From Demequina muriae (lineage in GTDB: Bacteria > Actinomycetota > Actinomycetes > Actinomycetales > Demequinaceae), in contig NZ_JAUHQA010000001.1 of assembly GCF_030418295.1 (NCBI RefSeq), positions 992,001 to 1,056,000 on the forward strand: a stretch of 64,000 nt of DNA. Direction: 5' to 3'. The position numbers and the translations under genes were made by a program. The notes beneath the pieces were generated by a model that was given only the letters and a program-made list of their open reading frames with translations, was not told the DNA's origin and made no database searches. Positions 8,558-16,978 of the stretch are shown here, in pieces (position 1 is the stretch's first letter; every line of letters begins with the position of its first letter).

Positions 8558-10458
8558 AGCTCTCAGACGCGCTCAGGGGCGCCGCGGACCGCGCACCAGT
8601 GGAGCAGATGCACGTCTCCGCCGCCCACGCGGCGGGCAGGGTCAAGCGCGAACGCGCGCTGCGCATGGGCGCGAACGGGCTCGTGGGCGTCGGTGCTGCA
8701 GCGGTGATCGCCGTGGGCGCCATCGGCCCGCTCGGCGTGGGGGCGAGCGACGAGTCCGCCTCCGACGCGGCGGCGATGGAGGGCAGCGGCGTTCCGGAGA
8801 TGGCCGCGGAGGATTCCGCCGGTGGCGCCGCCGGCACGCGTCTCGCGGATCAGTGGATGTGCGGCACCGAGTTCGCCGCCGATGACGGTGCGTGGGCATG
8901 GGGCGACTCGTCCGGCGTGACCTACACGGTGGGCGAGCCCGAGGCGGACGGCTCCGAGATCTGGCTGCCCAGCACGCTCGAGGCGAGCCGTCCGGTGGAC
9001 CTGATCTCAGGATCGGACTACGTCGTGACGTGGGACGGCATCGTGGTGGGGAGGGCCATCAATGACACGCCGATCCAGTACGGTCCTGCCGACGAGCCCA
9101 CGCTCCCGGAGGGAGAAGTCTACGAACGGCTCGACCCGGCGACCGAGTTCTCGACGCTCGAGCAGTCGACCCTGCTCGACCCGGTGAACTGCTGGGATGG
9201 CGAGCCGCTGCCCGCTGGCGACTACCAGGTGCACCAGGCGTGGACCCTGGCATATGCCGCCGATGTGGTGGAGCCGTCTGAGCCCGTCGAGCCGACCGAG
9301 CCGTCTGAACCATCGGAGCCGACGGCCGAACCGGGCGCGTCGATCGGCAGCGACGGCATCGCAACGGAAGACAGCACGACCTCCAGCGACAAGGCGCTTC
9401 CCGCGCCAGGGATGCCGGAGCTGTTCCGAGTGGCTGCCGAGCCGGTGGCGCTGACCATCGACGGCGACCCTGTGGAGGACCCCTTCGCGGCGTACCTGGA
9501 CGGCGATGCGCCGGTGGAGCCGGTGCCGCTGCCCGAGCCGGTGGATCCTGAGCCTCTTCCCGACGGCTACCTCACGCCGGATGTCGCACGCCAGATGTTC
9601 GAAGCGAACCGGGTCGACGGTGCCTGGGACATGGCGCCGGGATCCCAGCGGTGGGTCAAGGTGAGCGACTCCACGTCAGGCGACGACGACTGGATGACGC
9701 ACTTCTACGGGTGCTCGTGGGATGGCCAGGCCGGGGCGTCGTTCCCCGACACCTCGGCTGAGATGACGCTGTTGGACGTCGCCGTCGACATTCCCGCACG
9801 CATCGACGTGAGCTACGGCTTCGTGGTGGATGGCAACCCGCTGGTGTCCTCCTCAGTGACCAACACCTCGGAGTACACGGTGCCCGGCTACTGGACCGCC
9901 CAGCCTCAGCTGTACCTGGTGAAGGATGGGCGCGTGGTGGCCGAGGGGTACCCGGTGAGCACCGACCAGGACGGCATGGCCATCGCGGGCGGCATGGCCG
10001 AACGCGAGGCCACGACCGACATGATGATCGCGCCCATCGACGGCGGCGCTCTCGAGCCGGGCCAGTCCGTGAGCGGCGACTTCCTGTGGCGCGACATCAA
10101 CGGGTGTTACTCCGAGTCAGGCCGCAGCGAGGTGGAGCCCGGCACCTACACCGTGCTGACGATGCAGTCGCTCAGCCTGTCGAGCGCTTACCCGCCCGTG
10201 TACTACGGAGACCCCCAGCCACTGCCCGAACTGAACGACTCCGCGCTGGTGGATCCGGACACCGGCGCACTCGGCGGCATGCCGAAGGAGGACCTCGGAT
10301 TCGGCGGTGGAGACTCGGGTGCCGCGGGATTCTCCGAGCTGACGATCGACGAGCAGATCGAGCCCAACATCGCCATCGCCCCGGCCCCCGACCAGGGCGA
10401 GTGGCTCGAGCTGCAGGCGTGGACGTCGCTCGGCACGATCAACGTCTCAGCGTCGTAG
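8554..10458 (+). CDS. Single-pass exported protein with duplicated domain; candidate novel anti-sigma/sensor (module 1)
   Basis: 634 residues, coupled to the sigma factor by ATGA overlap; GGAAGGA precedes the start. A cytosolic tail of ~40 residues (GAADRAP then GRVKRERALRMG) leads into one hydrophobic helix (about residues 46-66), and the rest is acidic and outside. Two copies of a domain are visible. Copy 1 (about 100-225) has CGTEF, WDGIVVG, a second Cys (NCWDG) and LPAGDYQV. Copy 2 (about 385-540) has GCSWDG, KDGRVVAEG, NGCYSE and EPGTYTV. A Pro/Glu/Ser spacer (PSEPVEPTEPSEPSEPTAEP) separates them. No zinc anti-sigma (HxxxCxxC) motif is present. I do not recognise the family. Anti-sigma function is inferred only from position and topology. 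Confidence 0.75.
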   Translation: MKLSDALRGAADRAPVEQMHVSAAHAAGRVKRERALRMGANGLVGVGAAAVIAVGAIGPLGVGASDESASDAAAMEGSGVPEMAAEDSAGGAAGTRLADQWMCGTEFAADDGAWAWGDSSGVTYTVGEPEADGSEIWLPSTLEASRPVDLISGSDYVVTWDGIVVGRAINDTPIQYGPADEPTLPEGEVYERLDPATEFSTLEQSTLLDPVNCWDGEPLPAGDYQVHQAWTLAYAADVVEPSEPVEPTEPSEPSEPTAEPGASIGSDGIATEDSTTSSDKALPAPGMPELFRVAAEPVALTIDGDPVEDPFAAYLDGDAPVEPVPLPEPVDPEPLPDGYLTPDVARQMFEANRVDGAWDMAPGSQRWVKVSDSTSGDDDWMTHFYGCSWDGQAGASFPDTSAEMTLLDVAVDIPARIDVSYGFVVDGNPLVSSSVTNTSEYTVPGYWTAQPQLYLVKDGRVVAEGYPVSTDQDGMAIAGGMAEREATTDMMIAPIDGGALEPGQSVSGDFLWRDINGCYSESGRSEVEPGTYTVLTMQSLSLSSAYPPVYYGDPQPLPELNDSALVDPDTGALGGMPKEDLGFGGGDSGAAGFSELTIDEQIEPNIAIAPAPDQGEWLELQAWTSLGTINVSAS

Positions 10459-10475
10459 CCACCGCACGTCGCTGC

Positions 10476-10508
10476 TCACGCGGCGCCGGTCACCCCGGCG
10501 CCGCGTGA
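10476..10508. terminator. Perfect 14-bp stem-loop between convergent genes
   Basis: Arms 10476-10489 (TCACGCGGCGCCGG) and 10495-10508 are perfectly complementary around a five-base loop. The hairpin sits 17 bases after the plus-strand stop at 10458 and covers the last codons of the minus-strand TadE-like gene (stop 10490). It probably acts as a bidirectional terminator, although no T-run follows. Confidence 0.6.
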
Positions 10509-10876
10509 CCAGGACCGGCCACCGCTGTCGCACGCACCTCGACGGGCCCACGCCGGAGCGAGACCTCCACGGTTACTACCGCGCCGTCCACCGCGCACCG
10601 GCGAGAGCGCGCGCCGTTGTCACCCGCCGCCGCCGACGCAGCGGAGCACGCGCGGGCCGCAGGGTCCCGCCCGAGCGCCCGCTCCCCTCGCGCCACGTGC
10701 GCGCCTGCGAGAACTGCCTCATCCGCGGCGTGCTGAGCCGCGACCCTCACCGCCGACGCAGCGGCACCGGCCACGATGGCCGCGCCCAGCATCACCACCA
10801 CCATCACGATGGCGAGCGTCAGGATGCTGGCACTCCCGCGGTCCGCCGGCCGCCTGACGCCCCGGGCGAGCGTCAC
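10490..10876 (-). CDS. TadE-like pilus-cluster protein (Rv3654c type)
   Basis: 128 residues from GTG 10876, which overlaps the stop of the upstream pilin-like gene by four bases (GTGA). After ~15 basic residues comes one transmembrane helix (SILTLAIVMVVVMLGAAIVA) and a segment rich in Ala and Arg with AAQHAADEAVLAGA, the 'Tad-like membrane protein' pattern found last in actinobacterial Flp clusters. The name 'helicase/secretion neighbourhood TadE-like' is applied to such proteins; their role in pilus assembly is inferred from context. An alternative upstream start would run through the neighbouring gene in another frame and is rejected. Confidence 0.75.
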   Translation of the reverse strand: MTLARGVRRPADRGSASILTLAIVMVVVMLGAAIVAGAAASAVRVAAQHAADEAVLAGAHVARGERALGRDPAARACSAASAAAGDNGARSRRCAVDGAVVTVEVSLRRGPVEVRATAVAGPGHAAPG

Positions 10877-11226
10877 GGCGACACGCGTGCCACCGAGGTC
10901 GCCGAGGCGGGGGGCAGCCACCCCGGCCCGTCGATTCGCACCGTGACCTGGACCCTCTCGTGGGTGGCATCGACCCCCACCACCGCCTCCGGCACCGCCC
11001 GTGCGATCTCGGCGCGCGCCGCGTCTGCACCCTCGACCACGGCGATCCGTGCACCCACGGCCGCCGCCTCCGTCGCGACGACACCCATGCGCGCCCACCC
11101 CACGGCGGCGAGCACGAGTCCCAGCACGATGACCACCGCCGGCAGGGCAGCGGCGAGCTCCACCGTCACCGTCCCGGACTGACGATCAACGGACGAGCAC
11201 ACCCGCCGGGCCGCCACCGCGCTCAC
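10873..11226 (-). CDS. TadE-family minor pilin
   Basis: 117 residues from GTG 11226, overlapping the DUF4244 stop by four bases. A short basic leader is followed by GTVTVELAAALPAVVIVLGLVL: the Glu at position 5 of the hydrophobic segment is the TadE/pilin hallmark, and a Gly just before it would be the prepilin cleavage site. The rest is a small Ala/Val-rich globular part (GARIAVVEGADAARAEIARA). It is likely a pseudopilin that goes into or primes the Flp pilus. It lies in a five-gene minus-strand cluster with the ATPase, inner-membrane platform and DUF4244 pilin. Confidence 0.82.
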   Translation of the reverse strand: MSAVAARRVCSSVDRQSGTVTVELAAALPAVVIVLGLVLAAVGWARMGVVATEAAAVGARIAVVEGADAARAEIARAVPEAVVGVDATHERVQVTVRIDGPGWLPPASATSVARVSP

Positions 11227-11411
11227 CCGAACGCCGAGCGCAGGATCCCGGCCAGCAGCTCCCGCACCTCCTCCGACCGCACCAGCGCGATCAGCACTCC
11301 CGCGAAGGCCGCAGCCGCCACCGTCACGAGCGCGTACTCGGTGGTGGCCATGCCCTCGTCGTCATGCAGGTCCCAGACGCGACCTCCGCATTCATCGGTC
11401 CACTTGTCCAT
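11223..11411 (-). CDS. DUF4244 Flp-like small pilin
   Basis: 62 residues when read from ATG 11411. Another ATG lies six bases upstream (11417) but abuts the GGAAGGG ribosome-binding site, so the second ATG, spaced about six bases, is preferred. The sequence has a polar leader (KWTDECGGRVWDLHDDEG), then MATTEYALVTVAAAAFAGVL: Glu at position +5 after a Gly, then a hydrophobic helix, as in Flp pilins. The leader ending DDEG|MATTEYA would be a prepilin-peptidase type site. This is the probable major subunit of the Tad pilus encoded by this cluster. No prepilin peptidase gene is visible nearby. Confidence 0.85.
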   Translation of the reverse strand: MDKWTDECGGRVWDLHDDEGMATTEYALVTVAAAAFAGVLIALVRSEEVRELLAGILRSAFG

Positions 11412-11551
11412 CGTCATCCCTTCCGGACCGCGACCCTCGCCGCCCAGGCACCACGGTGATGGGAGGCGGACGAGGGCGCCTCGGCGCCACCGTCGAATGG
11501 TGGAACCGCCACCCGAGGCGGCACCTGGGGACAAGGAACCATCGATCGCCA

Positions 11552-12562
11552 TCAGGGCGTGGGCGATGGCGTGCGCGCCCCGTGATCGAGCGTCGGCACG
11601 TCAAGCGAACCCAAGTCCGCGCCGACCACCACCGCGACGATGAGGGGCAGCACCCCCGCGAGCGCGAAGGCCGGCAGCAGGCACAGTGCGAGTGGCAGCG
11701 CCAGACGGACCCCGAGCTCGCCTGCGGACCGGGCCGCGTCACGCCGCGCCTCCCGGTCCAGGCGCACCATGGCGGCGCGCAGTCCATGCCCGGCGGGGGC
11801 TCCCGCCGACTGCGCGAGCGCCAACGGACGCGCCAGCGCGTCGACCAACGGCCCCTCCAGGCCCGGGGCCGACCCGCCGTAGGCGTGTGCCGCCGCGAGC
11901 GCCCGCAGCGGTCCCGCGGTGAGGGGATCCACCGCATCAGCGGTCCGCGCCAGGGCCGTCGACACGTCGAGGCCGGCCGCGAGCGCGGCGTCCACCAGGG
12001 CCAGCACCACTGGTACGGGCAGGCCCTCCGAGCTGGACGCCGTGGCCGCACGCACCAGCCGCCCCATCCACGTGGCCCCGAGCCATGTGAGCAGTCCCGC
12101 TCCGCCCAGCATCGCCCACCCCAGCGGGGACGTGATCAGCAGACCGAGAGCGCCGGGGTCCACTGCTGCCGCCAGCCCCACGCCCACGAGCGGCAGCCAC
12201 CGCAGGATCCGGGCGCTCATCCGAGGACCCGCAAGCTGTGCCTCCGCAGCGTCACGCGCATCGCGGTCCCGCGCGACCGCATCGTCGACACGGGCGAGCA
12301 CGCGGGCAAGCGGCATCCCCGTGTGTCGCGCGAGGGTGCACGCGGCCACCACCGACCGCCCTGCCGTGGGGTCCCCGCTCCAGGCGGGTGCCTCAGCGAG
12401 AGGTACGCCCCTCACGTCGACGGGCACCCCCGCGAGCGTCCACGCACGGCTGGGCGGCAGTCCCGACTCGAGCAGTGCGATGGCGTCCGCGAGCAGCAGC
12501 GAGACGTCTGCCGACTCCCCCGGGCCCCCACGCGCCGGTGCTCGCCCGCTACGCCGCCGCAT
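11552..12562 (-). CDS. Tad pilus inner-membrane platform, fused TadB-TadC type (two T2SSF domains)
   Basis: 336 residues from ATG 12562, which overlaps the end of the upstream ATPase gene by 14 bases. Two type II secretion F-like halves are visible. The first (about 20-165) has LLADAIALLESGLPPSRAW, helix GMPLARVLARVDD and two membrane helices. The second (about 190-320) has VVLALVDAALAAGLDVSTAL, RAAMVRLDREARRDAA and a C-terminal membrane helix (LPLALCLLPAFALAGVLPLI). In mycobacteria these functions are split over two genes, so this looks like a compact fusion. It would sit in the cytoplasmic membrane and anchor the TadA ATPase. The start codon lies inside a copy of the window's over-represented GGCCGATGCG motif. 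Confidence 0.82.
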   Translation of the reverse strand: MRRRSGRAPARGGPGESADVSLLLADAIALLESGLPPSRAWTLAGVPVDVRGVPLAEAPAWSGDPTAGRSVVAACTLARHTGMPLARVLARVDDAVARDRDARDAAEAQLAGPRMSARILRWLPLVGVGLAAAVDPGALGLLITSPLGWAMLGGAGLLTWLGATWMGRLVRAATASSSEGLPVPVVLALVDAALAAGLDVSTALARTADAVDPLTAGPLRALAAAHAYGGSAPGLEGPLVDALARPLALAQSAGAPAGHGLRAAMVRLDREARRDAARSAGELGVRLALPLALCLLPAFALAGVLPLIVAVVVGADLGSLDVPTLDHGARTPSPTP

Positions 12563-13658
12563 CGGCCGGATCCCCCAGGGCCGCCGCGAGATCGCCCCAT
12601 GCCGGGCCTTCACTCCAGCGGCCCTCCGACTCCCAGGCCCACGCCACAGCGACCTCGAGTCCTGGGTCTCGCGAGCGCAGCACGCACACCTGGGTGAGCC
12701 GTCGCACGCCACCCGCACGCGAGACGTGCAGCACCACGTCCAGACCCGCGGCGGACTGCGCCTCGACTGCGGCGGCGGGCATGCCCGCGAGTGCGCCCAG
12801 GGTCGTCAGCCTCACGGGCACGTCGCGAGGAGAGTTCGCGTGGATGGTGGTCATGCCGCCGCGATGGCCCGTGTTGAATGCGGACAGCACCTCCCGCAGC
12901 TCGGCTCCACGACACTCCCCCAGCACCACGCGATCCGGGCGCATGCGAAGCGCCTCCCGGACCAATCGGGCCAGGCCCACCGCACCCGCGCCCTCGACGT
13001 TCGCGCGCCGCTCCACGAGCCGCACCACGTGGGGGTGCGCGGGGGCGATCTCGCCCGCCTCCTCGATCACCACGATGCGCTCATGCGGCGCGGCCAGGGA
13101 CAACAGGGACGCCATGAGGGTGGTCTTGCCGCTTCCCGTCGCACCGCACACCAGCACCGACAGCCGTGCCCGGACGATGCGCGCGAGCAGTGCCGCCGTG
13201 CGCGCATCGATCGCGCCGGACGCGGCGAGATCCGCGAGGGTGAGCGCTTGGGAGCGCACCACCCGCAGGGAGATCGCGGCGCACCCGGGCGATACCGGCG
13301 GCAGCACGGCGTGCAGTCGGTTGCCGTCCGGCAGGCGGGCGTCCGCCACCGGGCTCGCGTCGTCGAGCCGCTGGCCGCCCGCCGCGGCGAGCCGCACCGC
13401 GAGCGCCCTCACCGCATCGGCGTCTCGCAGCGCCACGTCGACGCGCTCGAGGCCGAGCCCGCGGTCCACCCACGCTTCGCCAGGACGGTGCACCAGCACG
13501 TCCGTGACACCTGGGATGCGCAGCAGCAGTGCGAGGGGGCCGGCCCAGTCGCTCGACCCCCCATCCCGTGCTCGGGACGCCTCGCCCTCTCCCGCATCGA
13601 CCTCCTCCGCCCTCCCCGTCACGACAGCCAGCGTGGCCGCCGCGCCCCACCCGCGCAT
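12549..13658 (-). CDS. tadA: TadA-family pilus assembly ATPase (CpaF type)
   Basis: 369 residues. Motifs in order: Walker A GATGSGKT (near residue 175), Asp/Glu box VVIEEAGEI, arginine-rich sensor region VERRANVEG, Walker B-type ALRMRPDRVVLGECRG, and the His box NTGHRGGMTTIHAN. It powers assembly of the Flp/Tad pilus as a cytosolic hexamer. Start ATG 13658 is within a GGCCGATGCG copy; a downstream GTG is possible. Actinobacterial clusters often carry an ssd/CpaE-like gene upstream, but here the next gene is a divergent HAD phosphatase, so the cluster is reduced to ATPase, platform, pilin and two TadE-like proteins. Confidence 0.93.
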   Translation of the reverse strand: MRGWGAAATLAVVTGRAEEVDAGEGEASRARDGGSSDWAGPLALLLRIPGVTDVLVHRPGEAWVDRGLGLERVDVALRDADAVRALAVRLAAAGGQRLDDASPVADARLPDGNRLHAVLPPVSPGCAAISLRVVRSQALTLADLAASGAIDARTAALLARIVRARLSVLVCGATGSGKTTLMASLLSLAAPHERIVVIEEAGEIAPAHPHVVRLVERRANVEGAGAVGLARLVREALRMRPDRVVLGECRGAELREVLSAFNTGHRGGMTTIHANSPRDVPVRLTTLGALAGMPAAAVEAQSAAGLDVVLHVSRAGGVRRLTQVCVLRSRDPGLEVAVAWAWESEGRWSEGPAWGDLAAALGDPADAAA

Positions 13659-13768
13659 CGGCCAGGCCGCCGTCGTGGGGAACGGTCAGGTGAACGTCCG
13701 CTCTGGGGACGGCCGACGGGTGTCGGATGTCGGCCACGTTGGTTAGGGTTGCGGTCAGAGGAGGTGCC

Positions 13769-14569
13769 ATGGCCGGCCAGAAGGTGTCGAAGCCCACAGC
13801 GGCGTTCTTCGACCTCGACAAGACCATCATCGCGACCAGTTCGTCGATGGCATTCTCGAGGCCGTTCTACGACGGAGGTCTCGTCACGCGCACGCACGCG
13901 CTGCGCACCGCCTACGCACAGTTCCTGTTCCTGGTCGGGGGCGCGGATGAGCGCCAGACCAACCGGCTTCGCGACTCGCTCAGCGACCTCATCAAGGGCT
14001 GGGAAGTGGAGAAGGTCAAGCGCATCGTCGCCGAGACCATCCACGACTACATCGACCCCGTGGTCTACGAAGAGGCCCTCCAGCTGATCCGCCGTCACCA
14101 GGCCAACGGTCGCGACGTCGTGGTCGTCAGCGCCTCCGCCTCCGACATCGTCGAACCCATCGCCGAGCTTCTGGGCGCCGATGCCGTGGTCGCGTCGCAG
14201 CTGGGCGTCAAGAAGGGCTTCTACACGGGCGACATCACGTTCTACGCCTACGGCGAGGCGAAGGCTGACGCGGTCCGCCGATTGGCCGAGGACAAGGGCT
14301 ACGACCTGTCCCGCTCGTACGCGTATTCCGACTCGATCACCGACGCCCCGCTGTTGAACGAGGTGGGCTACGGGTTCGTGATCAATCCGGACCGCGCGCT
14401 CAGGCGCGCCGCCGCTCTGCACGGGTGGGGCGCGCTGACGTTCAAGAAGCCGGTCGGGCTGCGGACGGGCCCGTCGGCGCGGTCCACCATTCTCACTCTG
14501 CTCGCCACCGCCGCCGTGGTGACGGGAGTCGTGCTGTTGGTGCGCGCCGCACGGTCGGACGACGACTGA
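13769..14569 (+). CDS. HAD-IB family phosphatase with C-terminal membrane anchor
   Basis: 266 residues. GAGGAGG five bases before ATG 13769 decides the start over an in-frame ATG at 13727. HAD motifs: AFFDLDKTI (nucleophile and acid Asp), VVVSAS (motif II Ser), a Lys in the region of EAKADAV, and YSDSITDAP (motif IV). The cap region between motifs I and II is that of SerB-like HAD-IB enzymes. The C-terminus has one hydrophobic helix (ILTLLATAAVVTGVVLLV) followed by basic residues, so it is probably tethered to the membrane. Homologues often stand beside Tad clusters in actinobacteria. Substrate unknown. A sigma-like gene begins 18 bases downstream. Confidence 0.88.
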   Translation: MAGQKVSKPTAAFFDLDKTIIATSSSMAFSRPFYDGGLVTRTHALRTAYAQFLFLVGGADERQTNRLRDSLSDLIKGWEVEKVKRIVAETIHDYIDPVVYEEALQLIRRHQANGRDVVVVSASASDIVEPIAELLGADAVVASQLGVKKGFYTGDITFYAYGEAKADAVRRLAEDKGYDLSRSYAYSDSITDAPLLNEVGYGFVINPDRALRRAAALHGWGALTFKKPVGLRTGPSARSTILTLLATAAVVTGVVLLVRAARSDDD

Positions 14570-14587
14570 CGATCGCCCACCGCCACG

Positions 14588-15325
14588 ATGACGCGTTGGA
14601 CTCGGCTCTACGATGAGCTCGCCGGGCCGCGCTTCCCCGCGCTGCTGGCATACGCGAGCCTGCTGACAGGCGACCGCGGCACGGCCGATGCGCTCGTCGG
14701 CTCTGCACTCCGGCGCACCTTCGCGCGGCCTCGCCGGATGGATGACGTGGCCCAGGCGGAGCTCCACGTCCGCCGGGCCATCGTGGCGCAGTTCCTCGCC
14801 CGTGAGCGCGAGTTCGCACCCCCACCACCTTCGACCGAGCGGGCGAGCGTCGACCACGGTGGTGGCCCACCGACCGAGGCTCCCTCTGCGGCCGGGCTCG
14901 GAACCCACGAGTCCGCCAACCCGTACGCGCCCCCGGGACACGGCGAAGGCGCCGTCTCCCCGCCGCCTCACCCCGCGGATCACGGCGAGGCCGAGCCCGC
15001 CCGCGCATCGGCCGGACTCCCCGAGCCGTCGGACGTCGCCCGCGGCGAGCGCAACGAGCGCGACGACGACCGCCTCCAGGAGACCCTCCTCGCGCTGCCG
15101 CCACAGGCGCGCGTGGTCGCACTGCTGCGCCACCACGACGGGCTGACACCGGGCCAGATCGCGGAGCAGCTGGCCCTGACGCCGCTTGCGGTGCGCGACG
15201 CGCTGCGGGAGGTGACCGGCGTCGTCAAGGAGGGACTGGGAATCGCGCTCGCCCATGACGACCTCGGGGACGACGGCGACGTGGCCGCGGAGATCACCGT
15301 CGCGGACCACGCGGTGCGGCCCTGA
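14588..15325 (+). CDS. Divergent SigE-family sigma-like factor with long linker (module 2)
   Basis: 245 residues. The N-terminal ~70 residues resemble region 2 of the sigma factor at 7997 (LLAYASLLTGDRGTADALVGSALRRTF against its YLVCGN..AQDLVQDALVRTF). The last ~80 residues are region 4-like (LLALPPQARVVALLRHHDGLTPGQIAEQLALTPLAVRDAL). Between them is a Pro/Gly/His-rich low-complexity linker of about 85 residues, much longer than normal for an ECF factor, and core-binding acidic residues are weaker. It could be a working but divergent sigma factor or a decayed one kept as a regulator. The next gene begins one base after its stop. Confidence 0.75.
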   Translation: MTRWTRLYDELAGPRFPALLAYASLLTGDRGTADALVGSALRRTFARPRRMDDVAQAELHVRRAIVAQFLAREREFAPPPPSTERASVDHGGGPPTEAPSAAGLGTHESANPYAPPGHGEGAVSPPPHPADHGEAEPARASAGLPEPSDVARGERNERDDDRLQETLLALPPQARVVALLRHHDGLTPGQIAEQLALTPLAVRDALREVTGVVKEGLGIALAHDDLGDDGDVAAEITVADHAVRP

Positions 15326-15326
15326 C

Positions 15327-16886
15327 ATGGACGAGTTCAGCGAGCGGGTGCGAGCGGCGGCCGATGCACGGGCGCGGCAATGGCCCGATGCGCGGGCGGG
15401 TCGGGAACGGCGCCGCTCGATCAGGCGGGCTCGAGCCCTGCGGGTCGGCGGATCGGCCGCCGTCGCTGCGGTCGTCATCACCGGCATCGGTGCCGCAGGT
15501 GTCGGGTTCACCGGACTTGGCTCCGCGCCCGAGCCGAGCCCCAGCGCCTCGCCCGACCTCACCATCGACCAAGGCGACACCGCTTACGCCACCGTGCCGT
15601 TCCCGGACGCGCACGTCATGGAGTCGCAGTGGGACCACATGACCGGCTTCTGCGGCGAGCCAGTGCCGGCGACGGACGCGACGGGCGCCGACTTCTCGGT
15701 GGAGTTCGCCGTCCCCCAGGGCCTGGAGATCGACCAGGTCACCGGCGCCAGCGTCGGCGCCACAGAGGCGTCGGCCACCGTGTCCTACCACGGCACCGCG
15801 ACCATGCCCGCATTCGTCGATGGCCCGTTCGCCCTGTACATGCGGGACGGCATCGTGGTCGGCATGGCGCTGAGGTACCAGAACCCGGTGGTGACCGCTT
15901 TCGAGCAGGGCCGCACCTCCACGTACCGGTGGGAATCGATGAGCGGTTCACTCACGTGTGACCAGTCGGCCGGGTTCAGCACCCTCGAGCCCGGGGAGTA
16001 CCAGATGGTGCTGGTCACCCAGGTGCACAACGACGAGACCGCTGCCGCGATGCAGAGCCTGCGCATGGACGGCTTCACGCTGCCGATGGCCAACGAGCTC
16101 CCGGCGTTCCGGGAAGGCGCCTACGAGTGCGACGGCGCCTACACGTGGAACGACCTCATCCCCGTCACGTGCGAACCGAACGCCCTGCCGGGAGTGGAGA
16201 TCGATGAGCAGGCAGGCATGGTCACCGTGCCCTATGACGCGTCGTACTACGCCGAAGACGTGGACCTCACCTTCGTCTCCTCACCTGTCGACGTGACCCT
16301 CAGCGAGCGCGAGGATGACGAATACCTCCCACCTCCGGACCGAGGGCCCTCCTACGAGCGCGGCGCGGTGCCGGCGTGCGGCGACACCTACGCGAGCATC
16401 CACTCAGGGTCGATTCGCGCCGGGTGGCAGAGCAGCGCGTGGGACGCCGACGGGTGGGAGGACCGGTGGCGCACGCTGGACGAGGTGAGCGTGGGCGATC
16501 GAGTCACCCCAGTGTTCTGGCTGATGGACCAGGGCTGGATCACCGCAGATCTGACGGTGCCCACCGACCCTCGCGTGTGGGTCATGAGTCAGCGGGACGT
16601 TCAGTACGACGACGGTGACGACGACCCCACTACGGAGACGTGGGAGAGCGTGCAGGAGGTGGTCGCATGGCTGGACACCGCGTCCGAGGTGGAGGGCTCG
16701 GCGCTCGAGATCGTCCGCTACGACGGCCCGGAGACATGGCCGCTCACCGTCACTGACGTGCAGACATGCGACGGGACCGATGTCGCCGACATTGAGATCA
16801 GCATGGGCTTGATCGCGTCGCCCTCCACCTTGACGCGCAGCGACGGCCGCACCGAAGAGCTCGACGCGCTGGTGATCTACCCCTGA
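15327..16886 (+). CDS. Single-pass exported protein, paralogue of the 8554 protein; candidate anti-sigma/sensor (module 2)
   Basis: 519 residues from ATG 15327, one base after the sigma-like gene. The cytosolic tail (RAAADARARQWP, then RRRSIRRARALRVGG) matches that of the module 1 protein in length and pattern, and is followed by one membrane helix (SAAVAAVVITGIGAAGVGF) and an acidic exterior of ~450 residues. The shared core is visible: FCGEPV near residue 110, RDGIVVGMAL, LTCDQ, LEPGEYQM. A second CG motif (ACGDTY, near residue 350) and paired cysteines follow. There is no enzyme motif and no zinc anti-sigma motif. Function is inferred only from the repeated sigma/membrane gene pairing. Confidence 0.75.
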   Translation: MDEFSERVRAAADARARQWPDARAGRERRRSIRRARALRVGGSAAVAAVVITGIGAAGVGFTGLGSAPEPSPSASPDLTIDQGDTAYATVPFPDAHVMESQWDHMTGFCGEPVPATDATGADFSVEFAVPQGLEIDQVTGASVGATEASATVSYHGTATMPAFVDGPFALYMRDGIVVGMALRYQNPVVTAFEQGRTSTYRWESMSGSLTCDQSAGFSTLEPGEYQMVLVTQVHNDETAAAMQSLRMDGFTLPMANELPAFREGAYECDGAYTWNDLIPVTCEPNALPGVEIDEQAGMVTVPYDASYYAEDVDLTFVSSPVDVTLSEREDDEYLPPPDRGPSYERGAVPACGDTYASIHSGSIRAGWQSSAWDADGWEDRWRTLDEVSVGDRVTPVFWLMDQGWITADLTVPTDPRVWVMSQRDVQYDDGDDDPTTETWESVQEVVAWLDTASEVEGSALEIVRYDGPETWPLTVTDVQTCDGTDVADIEISMGLIASPSTLTRSDGRTEELDALVIYP

Positions 16887-16978
16887 CACTCGAATCCGCC
16901 ATATCTGACCCCAACCTTTCACCACCCCCCATACGTTGACACTGTGACAGGACGGTGGCACGGCCTTCAGGGGGAACG

